A stretch of 13,625 bases of DNA from Bacillota bacterium (GTDB lineage Bacteria > Bacillota_C > Negativicutes > CTSoil-072), in assembly GCA_017861495.1 (NCBI GenBank), contig JAGFXW010000043.1:1-13625 (forward strand). The letters are read 5' to 3'. Below, in pieces: positions 1 through 6,356 of the stretch (its first letter is position 1; each line of letters begins with the position of its first letter). The position numbers were made by a program, and so were the translations under genes. The notes under the pieces were generated by a model. It was not told the origin of the DNA. It made no database searches and saw nothing but the letters and a program-made list of their open reading frames with translations.

Positions 1-2
1 TT

Positions 3-158
3 TTGCTGAAATTTTATTATGTCCGAATTATAAGTGGAGTTATGAAACTCAATGTTCACAATGCAGCTCATTGGGTAAAACCGGATACAATGCTGAATTA
101 TGATTTGCTTCCTGCTGATATTGAGATTGTAGAGCGATTAATGAAGAGTGAAACCTGA
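3..158 (+). CDS. C-terminal end of an unidentified protein, cut by the window edge
   Basis: A reading frame is open from the left edge and ends at TGA 156-158, giving about 51 residues. An internal ATG at 42 would give a 38-residue product, but there is no convincing ribosome binding site before it, so I read this as the tail of a longer gene. The end is acidic-helical (LPADIEIVERLMKSE) and looks like a genuine soluble-protein C-terminus. I do not recognise the family. No terminator-like hairpin follows it. Confidence 0.4.
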   Translation: MLKFYYVRIISGVMKLNVHNAAHWVKPDTMLNYDLLPADIEIVERLMKSET

Positions 159-416
159 AGTTTGCAGTGATTTCGTATTTTAGCCAGGTTAGCTTCCTAA
201 GTTCACGCGCTTGCAGCAAGTAGAGATTCGTGATCAGCTAAATCATGCAGATGGAGAAATGGGTAAAATAGATCAATGGCCATCTGTTCGTCGATTTTGT
301 TCTTTTAGTCAACTTGAGGAGCCGTTCATCGTTGGTGCTTAGTTTGCGCTGCCGGGGAAAGGGGTACCGGTCCATCAAATGGGGGATGGGGCAAAAGAAA
401 AGGAAGGGTTGATTTT
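159..416 (+). other. Region between the left fragment and malic enzyme, with possible decayed coding sequence
   Basis: No intact gene is seen. One frame, 193-342, reads as protein-like sequence without a start (it includes EIRDQLNHADGEMGKIDQW) and stops at TAG 340-342. The same frame then continues in protein-like fashion to about 411 (ALPGKGVPVHQMGDGAKEKE). This is most simply a remnant with a nonsense mutation. The last part carries the malic enzyme ribosome binding site AGGAAGG at 401-407. No clear promoter was found. Confidence 0.3.
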
Positions 417-1568
417 ATGTCTTTGCGCGAAGAAGCTCTTAAATTACACAGAGAAAACAAAGGGAAAATTGGTGTATACAGTAAAGTTCCAGTTCGTGAT
501 GGTTATACTAATCGAAAAAATTTGATAGCTGTTGTTTCTACTGGATCGGCCGTCTTGGGATTGGGAAATATAGGGGCCAGGGCTGCGATGCCCGTTATGG
601 AAGGGAAAGGAATTTTGTTCAAGACATTTGGCGCAGTTGATGCTTTTCCTATTTGTGTGGATACACAAGATAGTGACAAAGTTGTCGAGATTGTTAAATT
701 GCTTGAACCTACATTTGGAGGGGTCAATCTAGAAGATATTAAGGCGCCAGAGTGTTTCTATATTGAGGAGAAACTCAAGGAAGTTTATGATGGACCAATT
801 TTTCATGATGACCAGCATGGAACAGCGGTTGTTACTATGGCTGGATTAATTAATTCACTCACATTGGTGAATAAACGTATCCAAGAAGTCAAGATTGTTG
901 TTAATGGCGCTGGTGCTGCAGGTATCGCTATTGTTAAATTGTTGATGAGTATAGGTCTGAAAAATGTAATTATGTGTGATACGAAGGGTGCGATTTATAA
1001 AGGCCGTACTGAGGGTATGAATAAGTATAAAGAAGAGATTGCCGGAAAAACAAATTGTGAAATGAATAAAGGAACATTAGCAGATGCTTTAAAAGGAGCC
1101 GATGTGTTTATTGGAGTGTCTGTAGCAGGTGCTGTCACTCCAGAGATGGTTAAGTCTATGGCTGAAAATCCTATCGTTTTTGCTCAAGCGAATCCAGTTC
1201 CGGAAATTCAGCCAGAAGCAGCAAAGGAGGCAGGAGCAGCAGTAGTTGGAACGGGACGTTCTGATTATCCGAATCAGGTAAATAATGTCCTGGCGTTTCC
1301 AGGAATTTTTAGAGGTGCTATAGATACAGCGGCCAAAGCAATTACCGAAGAAATGAAGATCGCTGCAGCATACGCGATCGCAGGAATTGTAAGTCCATCA
1401 GAACTAAACGCCAATTATGTTATACCCAGGGCGTTTGATCTAAGAGTGGGGCCTGCGGTGGCTGCAGCGGTAGCCGGGGCTGCTATGAAATGCGGAGTTG
1501 CAACTCGAACGGTTGATCCGCAAAAGGTTGAGGATGATCTCCGGAAATACTATGAGTCAAATAAATAA
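417..1568 (+). CDS. NAD(P)-dependent malic enzyme with an internal deletion removing the catalytic-tyrosine segment
   Basis: Malic enzyme oxidatively decarboxylates malate to pyruvate in the cytoplasm, giving NAD(P)H. Family features seen are the MSLREEALKLHR start, the lysine in the MEGK motif (K64, general-base position), metal-binding E106-D107 and the FHDDQHGTA motif (129-137), the Rossmann motif GAGAAGIA (164-171), and the NPxPE and GRSDYPNQ motifs near the C-terminus. The ATG at 417 follows AGGAAGG by about nine bases. The product is 383 residues; bacterial relatives are usually about 410. The shortfall lies in one place. After VPVRD (24-28) the sequence jumps to YTNRKNLIAVVS, skipping the stretch that in the family carries the LAYSPGVAEPC-type motif with the catalytic tyrosine. 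The frame is kept and no other damage is visible, but the protein should be catalytically dead or severely impaired. Family identity is very sure; function is doubtful. Confidence 0.9.
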   Translation: MSLREEALKLHRENKGKIGVYSKVPVRDGYTNRKNLIAVVSTGSAVLGLGNIGARAAMPVMEGKGILFKTFGAVDAFPICVDTQDSDKVVEIVKLLEPTFGGVNLEDIKAPECFYIEEKLKEVYDGPIFHDDQHGTAVVTMAGLINSLTLVNKRIQEVKIVVNGAGAAGIAIVKLLMSIGLKNVIMCDTKGAIYKGRTEGMNKYKEEIAGKTNCEMNKGTLADALKGADVFIGVSVAGAVTPEMVKSMAENPIVFAQANPVPEIQPEAAKEAGAAVVGTGRSDYPNQVNNVLAFPGIFRGAIDTAAKAITEEMKIAAAYAIAGIVSPSELNANYVIPRAFDLRVGPAVAAAVAGAAMKCGVATRTVDPQKVEDDLRKYYESNK

Positions 1569-1575
1569 TTAAAAT

Positions 1576-1642
1576 TGATATGCTCCTCCTTGTGGTAGAC
1601 AGTTTTATTATTTCAACTGTCTAACACAAGAGGAGCATATCA
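1576..1642. repeat. 67-bp palindrome with IS3-like TG...CA ends; possible miniature element or terminator
   Basis: The left arm 1577-1604 pairs with the right arm 1615-1641 across a 10-base AT-rich loop, with only one mismatch and one bulged base. Adding the flanking T and A gives TG...CA ends. The arm (TGATATGCTCCTCCTTGTGG then TAGACAGTT) resembles terminal repeats of IS3-family (IS150-like) elements as I remember them. Two such ends face each other with almost nothing between, as after internal deletion of an insertion sequence. No target-site duplication is evident beside it. It lies 8 bases after the malic enzyme stop codon and could also act as a transcription terminator, although no T-run follows. 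Confidence 0.6.
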
Positions 1643-1950
1643 TTCCCATCGGGAGAGGTTGATTTTTTATATGGCGAAATACAACTAAATAGAATAATTT
1701 TAGTTCCAATGATGCGTTACATAATTTCGGCAGTATCGTTTAAGTAGATGAACGTGGATAATCAAGTCGTAATTGACTTTTTTATAAAAAATTCTCAAAG
1801 GTTGGCTAAATCATAAATCATACCTTCATAAAAAGGAAGTGATAATGCGAAAAACTGGCGGTGAAGTTTTGATGATAGCACGGCGCCAATAGGGTCCACT
1901 GACGGCCAATTACTGCTAAGCAGGAAGAAAGATTGACTTAGAGGGGTGTA
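1643..1950. other. Intergenic region before the tandem exported-protein genes
   Basis: About 300 bases without a clear gene. A 15-codon frame at 1845-1892 begins with ATG after AAAAGGAAGTG, a good ribosome binding site, and encodes MRKTGGEVLMIARRQ. It may be a leader peptide or the start of a decayed gene. The region is AT-rich at 1680-1830, where a promoter for the following genes would be expected, but I could not identify a convincing -35/-10 pair. The end carries GAGGGG at 1941-1946, the ribosome binding site of the next gene. Confidence 0.3.
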
Positions 1951-2523
1951 ATGATGAAAGGAATTTTTCGACAATACAGTTGCATGATTATTGCGGTACT
2001 TCTATTACTAATGATCTTCGGTAATTCCAATGTAAGTGCTAGTGGAATAGATGGATTCATGGATATTCAATGGGGGACCAGTCGTGGGGATGTAGCTAAA
2101 AGGATGGCTGAACTGAGTTTTCCTAAAGACCCTGAATCCAATGTTAAGCGAGATATCTATGAAGGGATGTTTGCCGGACATAAAGCTTATTTAACTTTCC
2201 GGTTTATTAACGATGCTTTTTACAGTGGAGGTGCACTTTTTGTTGATACATACCGGGTTTACGGAGACGGCGGTAATGGAATTATAGACTATTATTTCAA
2301 AGACTTTGCGACTCAGCTAATCAGTAAATATGGCAACCCTTCGAAGAAACCATATGATGATTCATACTATTGGAATATTGAAGAGCAAGGAAGCCGCGTT
2401 GAAATCAAATTAGGAAAAAATTACCCTGAAAAAGGCGGTGACAATGGCAGGGTATTTGTTAATTACGATAATCAAACTTTTTATGAAAAAGAAAAGCAAC
2501 GTGTAACAAATCGCGATTTGTAA
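1951..2523 (+). CDS. Exported protein of the tandem WG-domain array, copy A
   Basis: A 190-residue protein of unknown function. Residues 1-31 form a signal peptide: a short basic start, a hydrophobic core (IIAVLLLLMIF) and a small-residue end (SNVSAS). The mature part is a single domain beginning FMDIQWGTSRGDVAKRM, then AYLTFRFINDAFYSG, a KYGNP motif, a tryptophan in YYWNI, IKLG, and VFVNYDNQTFYE at the end. The same ordered motifs occur in the next three same-strand genes, so this is one member of a diverged paralogous set. It probably acts outside the cytoplasmic membrane. Two adjacent ATGs (1951, 1954) are possible starts; the second has better spacing from GAGGGG. No catalytic signature is seen, so a binding or sensing role is more likely than an enzymatic one, but this is inference. 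Confidence 0.85.
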   Translation: MMKGIFRQYSCMIIAVLLLLMIFGNSNVSASGIDGFMDIQWGTSRGDVAKRMAELSFPKDPESNVKRDIYEGMFAGHKAYLTFRFINDAFYSGGALFVDTYRVYGDGGNGIIDYYFKDFATQLISKYGNPSKKPYDDSYYWNIEEQGSRVEIKLGKNYPEKGGDNGRVFVNYDNQTFYEKEKQRVTNRDL

Positions 2524-2547
2524 TGGCTTAGCCAGACAGTAAACTGA

Positions 2548-2703
2548 ATGTATTATGACATATCAGCCCCGGGAAGCTCGTCAGGGATTAACGATGCAGG
2601 TGCTCGTATTACAGTTTTCGGAGATATCTTGCTGCCGCAATCCCAAACGGAAGTGTCAGCGCTATTGAAACAAATAAGCCAAACGCAGGAGGCTAAAAGA
2701 TGA
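2548..2703 (+). CDS. Small 51-codon frame overlapping the start of the next gene (possible remnant)
   Basis: The frame starts at ATG 2548 and its TGA overlaps the next gene's ATG as ATGA (2700-2703), an arrangement often linked to translational coupling. The product contains GSSSGINDAGARITVFGDIL and ends LLKQISQTQEAKR. It reads like the C-terminal end of a larger protein, not random sequence. There is no ribosome binding site before ATG 2548 and a stop lies just upstream, so it is probably the tail of a gene whose front was lost. I do not recognise the family. Confidence 0.35.
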   Translation: MYYDISAPGSSSGINDAGARITVFGDILLPQSQTEVSALLKQISQTQEAKR

Positions 2704-3272
2704 AACGATTGCTATTAGTCTGCATAATAATCATATTGGGTATTCTAGGCACGGCGCCGACTGCGGGTATTGGTTCTGCAAAGCCCGACAGTTTTTTGAT
2801 GATACCCTGGGGTTCCGGTATCGAACAAATCGGGCAGGAGATGAGGCGGCAGGGTTTTAACGACCGACTGGTATTTTTCCAGGGAAACGGGATACGTTAT
2901 CACGTCACATTCGCCGGCTATCCAGGCTATGCGGTTTTTTCTTTACGGGCCAATCAGTTATACCATGGCTGGGTGAGCGGACTGTGCCAGACCACAGATC
3001 CTGCCGGCAATGATGGCGTGAATACCTGCTTTACACGAGTGAGGGAAGTACTAATCGAGAAATATGGTCCGCCAACACGGGAAATGAACCATGATGGTGT
3101 TGTTACGCATAGTTACTGGGATTGGGGTAAAACAGGCGGTTCGGGTGACGAGGAGAATATTACCATCCTTCTGTCGCAGCATTTTGCTAAGGGCGGCGCA
3201 ACCGAAGGAAGTGTCGACGTGTCTTATCTAAACAGAAGCCTCGAGGGACGCCTGATCCGGCTGGACCGGTAG
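2700..3272 (+). CDS. Exported protein of the tandem WG-domain array, copy B
   Basis: A 190-residue protein of unknown function. The start is well supported: AGGAGG at 2687-2692, seven bases before ATG. Residues 1-27 are a signal peptide with a long hydrophobic core (LLLVCIIIILGILGTAP). The mature domain begins FLMIPWGSGIEQIGQEMRRQ and shows VTFAGYPGYAVFSL, ANQLYHGW, KYGPPT, SYWDW, ITILLSQHF and VDVSYLNRSLEG. These motifs are in the same order as in copy A (WG, hydrophobic strand, KYGxP, W, V-x-Y-x-N). It has two cysteines (in GLCQT and NTCF) about 16 residues apart that could form a disulfide outside the membrane. It is followed 41 bases later by copy C, so the two are likely cotranscribed. 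Richer in G+C than copy A. Confidence 0.85.
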   Translation: MKRLLLVCIIIILGILGTAPTAGIGSAKPDSFLMIPWGSGIEQIGQEMRRQGFNDRLVFFQGNGIRYHVTFAGYPGYAVFSLRANQLYHGWVSGLCQTTDPAGNDGVNTCFTRVREVLIEKYGPPTREMNHDGVVTHSYWDWGKTGGSGDEENITILLSQHFAKGGATEGSVDVSYLNRSLEGRLIRLDR

Positions 3273-3313
3273 TTGGTCCAACGCGATAAGTGTCAGGCAA
3301 AGGAGATGAAGTG

Positions 3314-4177
3314 ATGAAAAAAGTATTTGCGGCGTTGGCCTTTGCTATTTTGTTCACATTAGTCGCAGGGCCGGTGCGATTAGCAATAGCGGGAAGTGCC
3401 CCAGTCTTTTTGCATGAAGCCGCATCGTTGGTACTTTCCAATGATAATGATAAGCCGGTATTTTGGATAAAGTTGACGCCGACGCAAAGTGGAAGGCAAT
3501 TGATACTGGAAGCTAGAAAACAAGTTGGGATGGATGATGGCGGGTTCGAGGCGGTGAAAGAAATTTTATGCCGTGTTGCTGTCGGCAAGAACGACTTTGA
3601 AATCAGAGAAGAGATGTATCTTGACGCCAACAGCGAGGTAATTGCGGACTGGACGGGAAACGAGAACTTATCTTCTGAACCAACAGGAGGACTTGTCAGC
3701 CAATTTTGCCTGGAGGTGCTGCCGGCGTATTTTGCCCCGAAACCAAATGTTTTGAAACCGGGTTTTTGCGGCCTTGCCTGGGGATCGCATCCGGCAATGG
3801 TAGCGGGCGCCAGGCTGACGGAAAATAGAAGGACTATTCAAATGTATGATGCAGTTATGGATGTCTCTGCCTTGCTTGGCGATATTCAGGCGATTGAACC
3901 GGTGACTTTGATGGTTAGCGAACAGTATGGGCTGATACGAGGGGTGGTTTCGTTTCGGGCCAGGGACTATCAGAAATTATTAGAACGCCTAACCGACAGG
4001 TTTGGGAATCCTCGCTGGGTGGCAGGACGGGATCTTGCTTGGCAGGTTAATGAAGATGTGACCATTGACATCACCTACTTTGGCGGTGGACCAGGACGAT
4101 ACATGGGTATCCTTGTTGTGAGTTATCGGCCTTTTTTTCCAATCGAGCGGCAGTTATTCGGGATACCGGGGGACTAG
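3314..4177 (+). CDS. Exported two-domain protein of the WG-domain array, copy C
   Basis: A 287-residue protein of unknown function. ATG 3314 is chosen because AAAGGAG lies at 3299-3305 (eight bases away) and a typical signal peptide (MKKVFAALAFAILFTLVAGP) follows at once; an upstream GTG at 3290 would spoil the signal peptide. The mature protein has an extra N-terminal domain (about 27-150) with KPVFWIKLTPTQSGRQLI and EEMYLDANSEVIADW. This resembles small beta-rich surface modules that contain a Y-x-D-x-x-x-x-V-I turn, but I cannot name it. From about 158 comes the array domain: FCGLAWGSHPAMVAGARL, VSEQYGLIRGVVSF, RFGNPRW, LAWQV, IDITYF and LVVSYRPFF. It is the most diverged copy; the usual V-x-Y-x-N motif is here VSYRP. 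Probably periplasmic or surface-attached. Confidence 0.82.
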   Translation: MKKVFAALAFAILFTLVAGPVRLAIAGSAPVFLHEAASLVLSNDNDKPVFWIKLTPTQSGRQLILEARKQVGMDDGGFEAVKEILCRVAVGKNDFEIREEMYLDANSEVIADWTGNENLSSEPTGGLVSQFCLEVLPAYFAPKPNVLKPGFCGLAWGSHPAMVAGARLTENRRTIQMYDAVMDVSALLGDIQAIEPVTLMVSEQYGLIRGVVSFRARDYQKLLERLTDRFGNPRWVAGRDLAWQVNEDVTIDITYFGGGPGRYMGILVVSYRPFFPIERQLFGIPGD

Positions 4178-4323
4178 TGGCTGATCCAGGCGAACAAGTC
4201 GGTTTCATCTCAGCGAGATAGAGTTGTTGTTTTCTTTGCGATAATGAGGGACAGAGTTAGCGTTCAAGCTAATGATGCTAGGGAATTGATATTATGGTAC
4301 GGCAAAACCATATATGGGACAGG

Positions 4324-4512
4324 CTAATCATCAACCAAAGCCTGGAAAAGCGTCTCGAAAATAGTAATATCTGAATTTTCCAGGAGGGCGGACGATAATA
4401 GGTAAGATGCTTTCCTCGCTTCTACTGGTTCTCGACGTAGAACAAATAAAATCAATTGCCTCAATGCCACTAAAGGCTGGTCTAAGTACAAATCACTTTG
4501 GCCGGCTTTCAT
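4324..4512 (-). CDS. Possible small helical protein, 62 residues, unknown
   Basis: A leftward frame from ATG at 4512 to a stop at 4324. The product is strongly helical with regular leucines (DQPLVALRQLILFVLRREPV then ARKASYLLSSALLENSD), which looks like real protein and not an antisense shadow, since no gene opposes it. The only possible ribosome binding signal (AAGG) directly touches the ATG, too close to be good, and a stop lies four codons upstream. It could be the end of a larger truncated gene. I do not recognise it. Confidence 0.35.
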   Translation of the reverse strand: MKAGQSDLYLDQPLVALRQLILFVLRREPVEARKASYLLSSALLENSDITIFETLFQALVDD

Positions 4513-4516
4513 CCTT

Positions 4517-4702
4517 AATATATGTCAGGCTTTTGGTTTAGCAATCGTTGAAGCTGTTTTTGAAATTACTGGTGCAATATTGCTCGTTGCGGGTTTGATA
4601 TTTCTTATACTTGCAGCTTGGCACTATAGAAGAGTGAAAGGGCAGCCGAACATTCAAGTTTCAGATAGTGAAACCTCAAGAAAGGAGAATAAACCTGGAT
4701 AG
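4517..4702 (+). pseudogene. C-terminal fragment of a membrane protein, no start codon
   Basis: The frame ends at TAG 4700-4702, 19 bases before the chosen ATG of copy D. Its last 57 residues contain one clear membrane helix (ITGAILLVAGLIFLILAAW) followed by a basic edge (HYRRVKG) and a polar tail, a normal C-terminal anchor. There is no ATG, GTG or TTG with a ribosome binding site near its beginning, and upstream sequence in frame loses coding character. It is most likely the surviving end of a deleted gene. Its presence also argues against the GTG at 4668 as the start of copy D. Confidence 0.4.
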
Positions 4703-4721
4703 GAAATCGAGGTGGGAGAAG

Positions 4722-5897
4722 ATGAAACAAATCATAACCCGGATAGAGAACAAGGGTGTTGCAGCATTAGGGTGTTATGTACTACCATTTCTTACAATTT
4801 TATTATTTACTCTATCGGGTTACCTTGGCGTCGGTGTTTTCGTTTTTTTAACGCTGATCGTATGGTTTTCCGACCGTGATTCCCGTATCCGGTTCCATTT
4901 CACCCAAGCCGTCATGCTTCTTATTGTTACAGCTTTAGCGATGGGATTGGCCTATTGGGTAATGTTTGGCTCCAAGATAGACCGGTTCGCGTTGAGTGAT
5001 GGGATAGAGGGCTTGGTTACAATAGGTATGATGATGGTTGTCTGGGGACTGATAATACTTGTATTCGGCATTGTCTATCTCTATACGGCGGTAAAAGCTG
5101 CTGCGGGACATGATGTTCGTGTGTTTGGTATCGCTAAACTGGCTGTATGGATATACCGTGATTTGCCTGACGAAGTGAAGAAATTTAGCCAGGAAGTACT
5201 GGACACACGGGCTCAAATAAACAAGGGCGAATATCGTTTGCAAGATCATATAGTAAAGTTGATTGCAATAGTAGCCAGCATCTCTTTCATCAGTTTTCTA
5301 GCCATTAATGTGCCTGGTTTTCTCTGGCCTCTGCCAAACCCCGATCCTCCCCTTGGCATCAGAGCCCAAGCAATTGGGGCGGCCGAAACCTTCGTGGGCT
5401 TTCCTTGGGATATAGATGCCGGAAAGGTGAAGGCATTAGCCAATGAACAAGGCTGGAAAACAGGAGAACGTGTTTCTTCTATGACGGGTCTTGGCTGCCA
5501 GGCGAAACTGGAAGGCTATCCAGCAGTCTTGCAATTTTTCTTCATAAATGACCAAGCGTATACTCAACATTTCTCCCAAGGCTACATTACTATGCGCGCT
5601 AAGGACTGCCCTGTAGAACTGGTCTATCATCGCTTTCTTGAAATACTGACGGAACAATACGGTCCTGCAGGTGATATTGGATATCCGCCCTGGCGCAGTA
5701 AGAATACACAGCCTTATGGACAGGGGGCTGGTTTGCAATGGGAGATTAGAAATGGGAAGGGACAAAAAGTGACTATTTACCTTGCCCTGGAATTTGAGCA
5801 AAGTAAAACAGCACCCAGTTCCTATAGCCCCGCTATACTGCATGTCAGGTATAAAAACGAGACGCTGTATGAGAAAGGGTTACAAGGTAACCCTTAA
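4722..5897 (+). CDS. Membrane protein fused to the extracytoplasmic WG-array domain, copy D
   Basis: A 391-residue protein of unknown function. ATG 4722 is preferred because AGGTGGGAG lies just before it; a GTG at 4668 in the same frame has no ribosome binding site. The first 135 residues hold three to four membrane helices beginning KGVAALGCYVLPFLTILLF, with a charged DRDSRIRFHFTQA turn typical of DUF4870/Tic20-like membrane domains. A cytoplasmic linker with charged helices follows (about 140-178), then another membrane helix (about 180-200). The last 165 residues are the array domain: TFVGFPWDIDAGKVKALANE, LQFFFINDQAYTQ, EQYGPAG, LQWEI, VTIYLALEF and LHVRYKNETLYEKG. WG is WD here. The layout suggests signalling or anchoring across the membrane by the same domain that copies A-C export freely. 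This is inference. Confidence 0.85.
   Translation: MKQIITRIENKGVAALGCYVLPFLTILLFTLSGYLGVGVFVFLTLIVWFSDRDSRIRFHFTQAVMLLIVTALAMGLAYWVMFGSKIDRFALSDGIEGLVTIGMMMVVWGLIILVFGIVYLYTAVKAAAGHDVRVFGIAKLAVWIYRDLPDEVKKFSQEVLDTRAQINKGEYRLQDHIVKLIAIVASISFISFLAINVPGFLWPLPNPDPPLGIRAQAIGAAETFVGFPWDIDAGKVKALANEQGWKTGERVSSMTGLGCQAKLEGYPAVLQFFFINDQAYTQHFSQGYITMRAKDCPVELVYHRFLEILTEQYGPAGDIGYPPWRSKNTQPYGQGAGLQWEIRNGKGQKVTIYLALEFEQSKTAPSSYSPAILHVRYKNETLYEKGLQGNP
5875..5895 (+). repeat. Perfect 9-bp hairpin overlapping the stop codon of copy D
   Basis: AAGGGTTAC and GTAACCCTT pair perfectly across the three-base loop AAG. The right arm runs into the TAA stop (5895-5897), so the last codons of the gene (KGLQGNP) are written by the hairpin. 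No T-run follows, so it is not a standard intrinsic terminator. It may stabilise the 3' end of the message of the four-gene array. Confidence 0.5.
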
Positions 5898-5985
5898 ACC
5901 ACTACTTTTGACCATCACGGAATATCCTTTGCAATGCAGAAAGCTCTTTCTTGTGATCTAAACGGAATAAATTGCAGACTAGGTC

Positions 5986-6170
5986 TTAGTGGGTTCTGCT
6001 GCTTATAACACTGTTCAAGACTACGTTTGCGTTATCAGCTTCCTGTTTGCCAACCCGAGTTTCGAGTACGTATATCAGGCTTTTCATCTGCGCTTCGGTC
6101 AACCCAACGTTGAAGCCAACATTTGAACGCTTTTTCCATCCAGTATCCCAGAAAGCGCGAGGTGAGTCAT
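5986..6170 (-). pseudogene. C-terminal remnant of a carboxymuconolactone-decarboxylase-like (CMD) protein
   Basis: The leftward sequence first gives MTHLALSG in one frame (6170 downward), resembling the H-x-A motif of the CMD/AhpD family. After a frameshift near 6105 the next frame gives NVGLTEAQMKSLIYVLETRV and EADNANVVLNSVI before the stop at 5986. The ending resembles the C-terminal helix of CMD-family proteins, which often sit beside aldo/keto reductases and flavodoxins in anaerobes. The front of the gene is missing and is replaced by part of an alpha/beta hydrolase. The family call rests on remembered sequence patterns, so it is moderate. Confidence 0.45.
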
Positions 6171-6171
6171 G

Positions 6172-6351
6172 GGGGTAGTCGCCACTACCGCAGATCCCCA
6201 GTACGCCCAGGCGCTCTGGATCAACTCCCGGGTAAGAAGAAATGACATCCGCCATGCCATGAATGTCTTCAACCCGATAAAAAGGCTTATCAACATTGCG
6301 CGGGGTTCCGCCGCTTGCTCCCTGAAAAGAGGCATCTGCCGCAAATCCTTT
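6172..6351 (-). pseudogene. Internal fragment of an alpha/beta hydrolase (dienelactone-hydrolase-like, YcjY type)
   Basis: Reading leftward from 6351 the frame gives GFAADASFQGASGGTPRNVD, then YRVEDIHGMADVIS, then GVDPERLGVLGICGSGDY. This is the characteristic middle of YcjY-type hydrolases: the DASFQGxSGG strand-turn, the VEDI helix, and the nucleophile elbow GICxSG. An in-frame stop lies immediately upstream at 6352-6354, and sequence similarity ends right after the elbow, where a CMD-like tail begins. Both the N-terminal part and the C-terminal half, with the remaining catalytic residues, are gone. It cannot be functional. Confidence 0.7.
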
Positions 6352-6356
6352 TTAAC

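Larger units (their letters stand above)
4178..4721. other. Gap between copies C and D, with short gene fragments
   Basis: No complete gene is certain. The first 145 bases (4178-4323) show nothing. The rest holds a possible small leftward gene (4324-4512) and a start-less rightward membrane fragment (to 4702), listed separately. The fragments abut almost head to head near 4515, which suggests a deletion or rearrangement junction between copies C and D. The ribosome binding site of copy D (AGGTGGGAG, 4710-4718) ends the region. Confidence 0.4.

Noticed and set aside
1576..1642. Reading the palindrome as an ordinary intrinsic terminator only
   Set aside because: It is much longer than a normal terminator stem and no T-run follows, so I kept the mobile-element-end reading as first choice.
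3187..3630. A 147-codon leftward open frame across copies B and C
   Set aside because: Antisense to two genes with signal peptides and good ribosome binding sites; low-complexity Ser/Pro/Thr composition.
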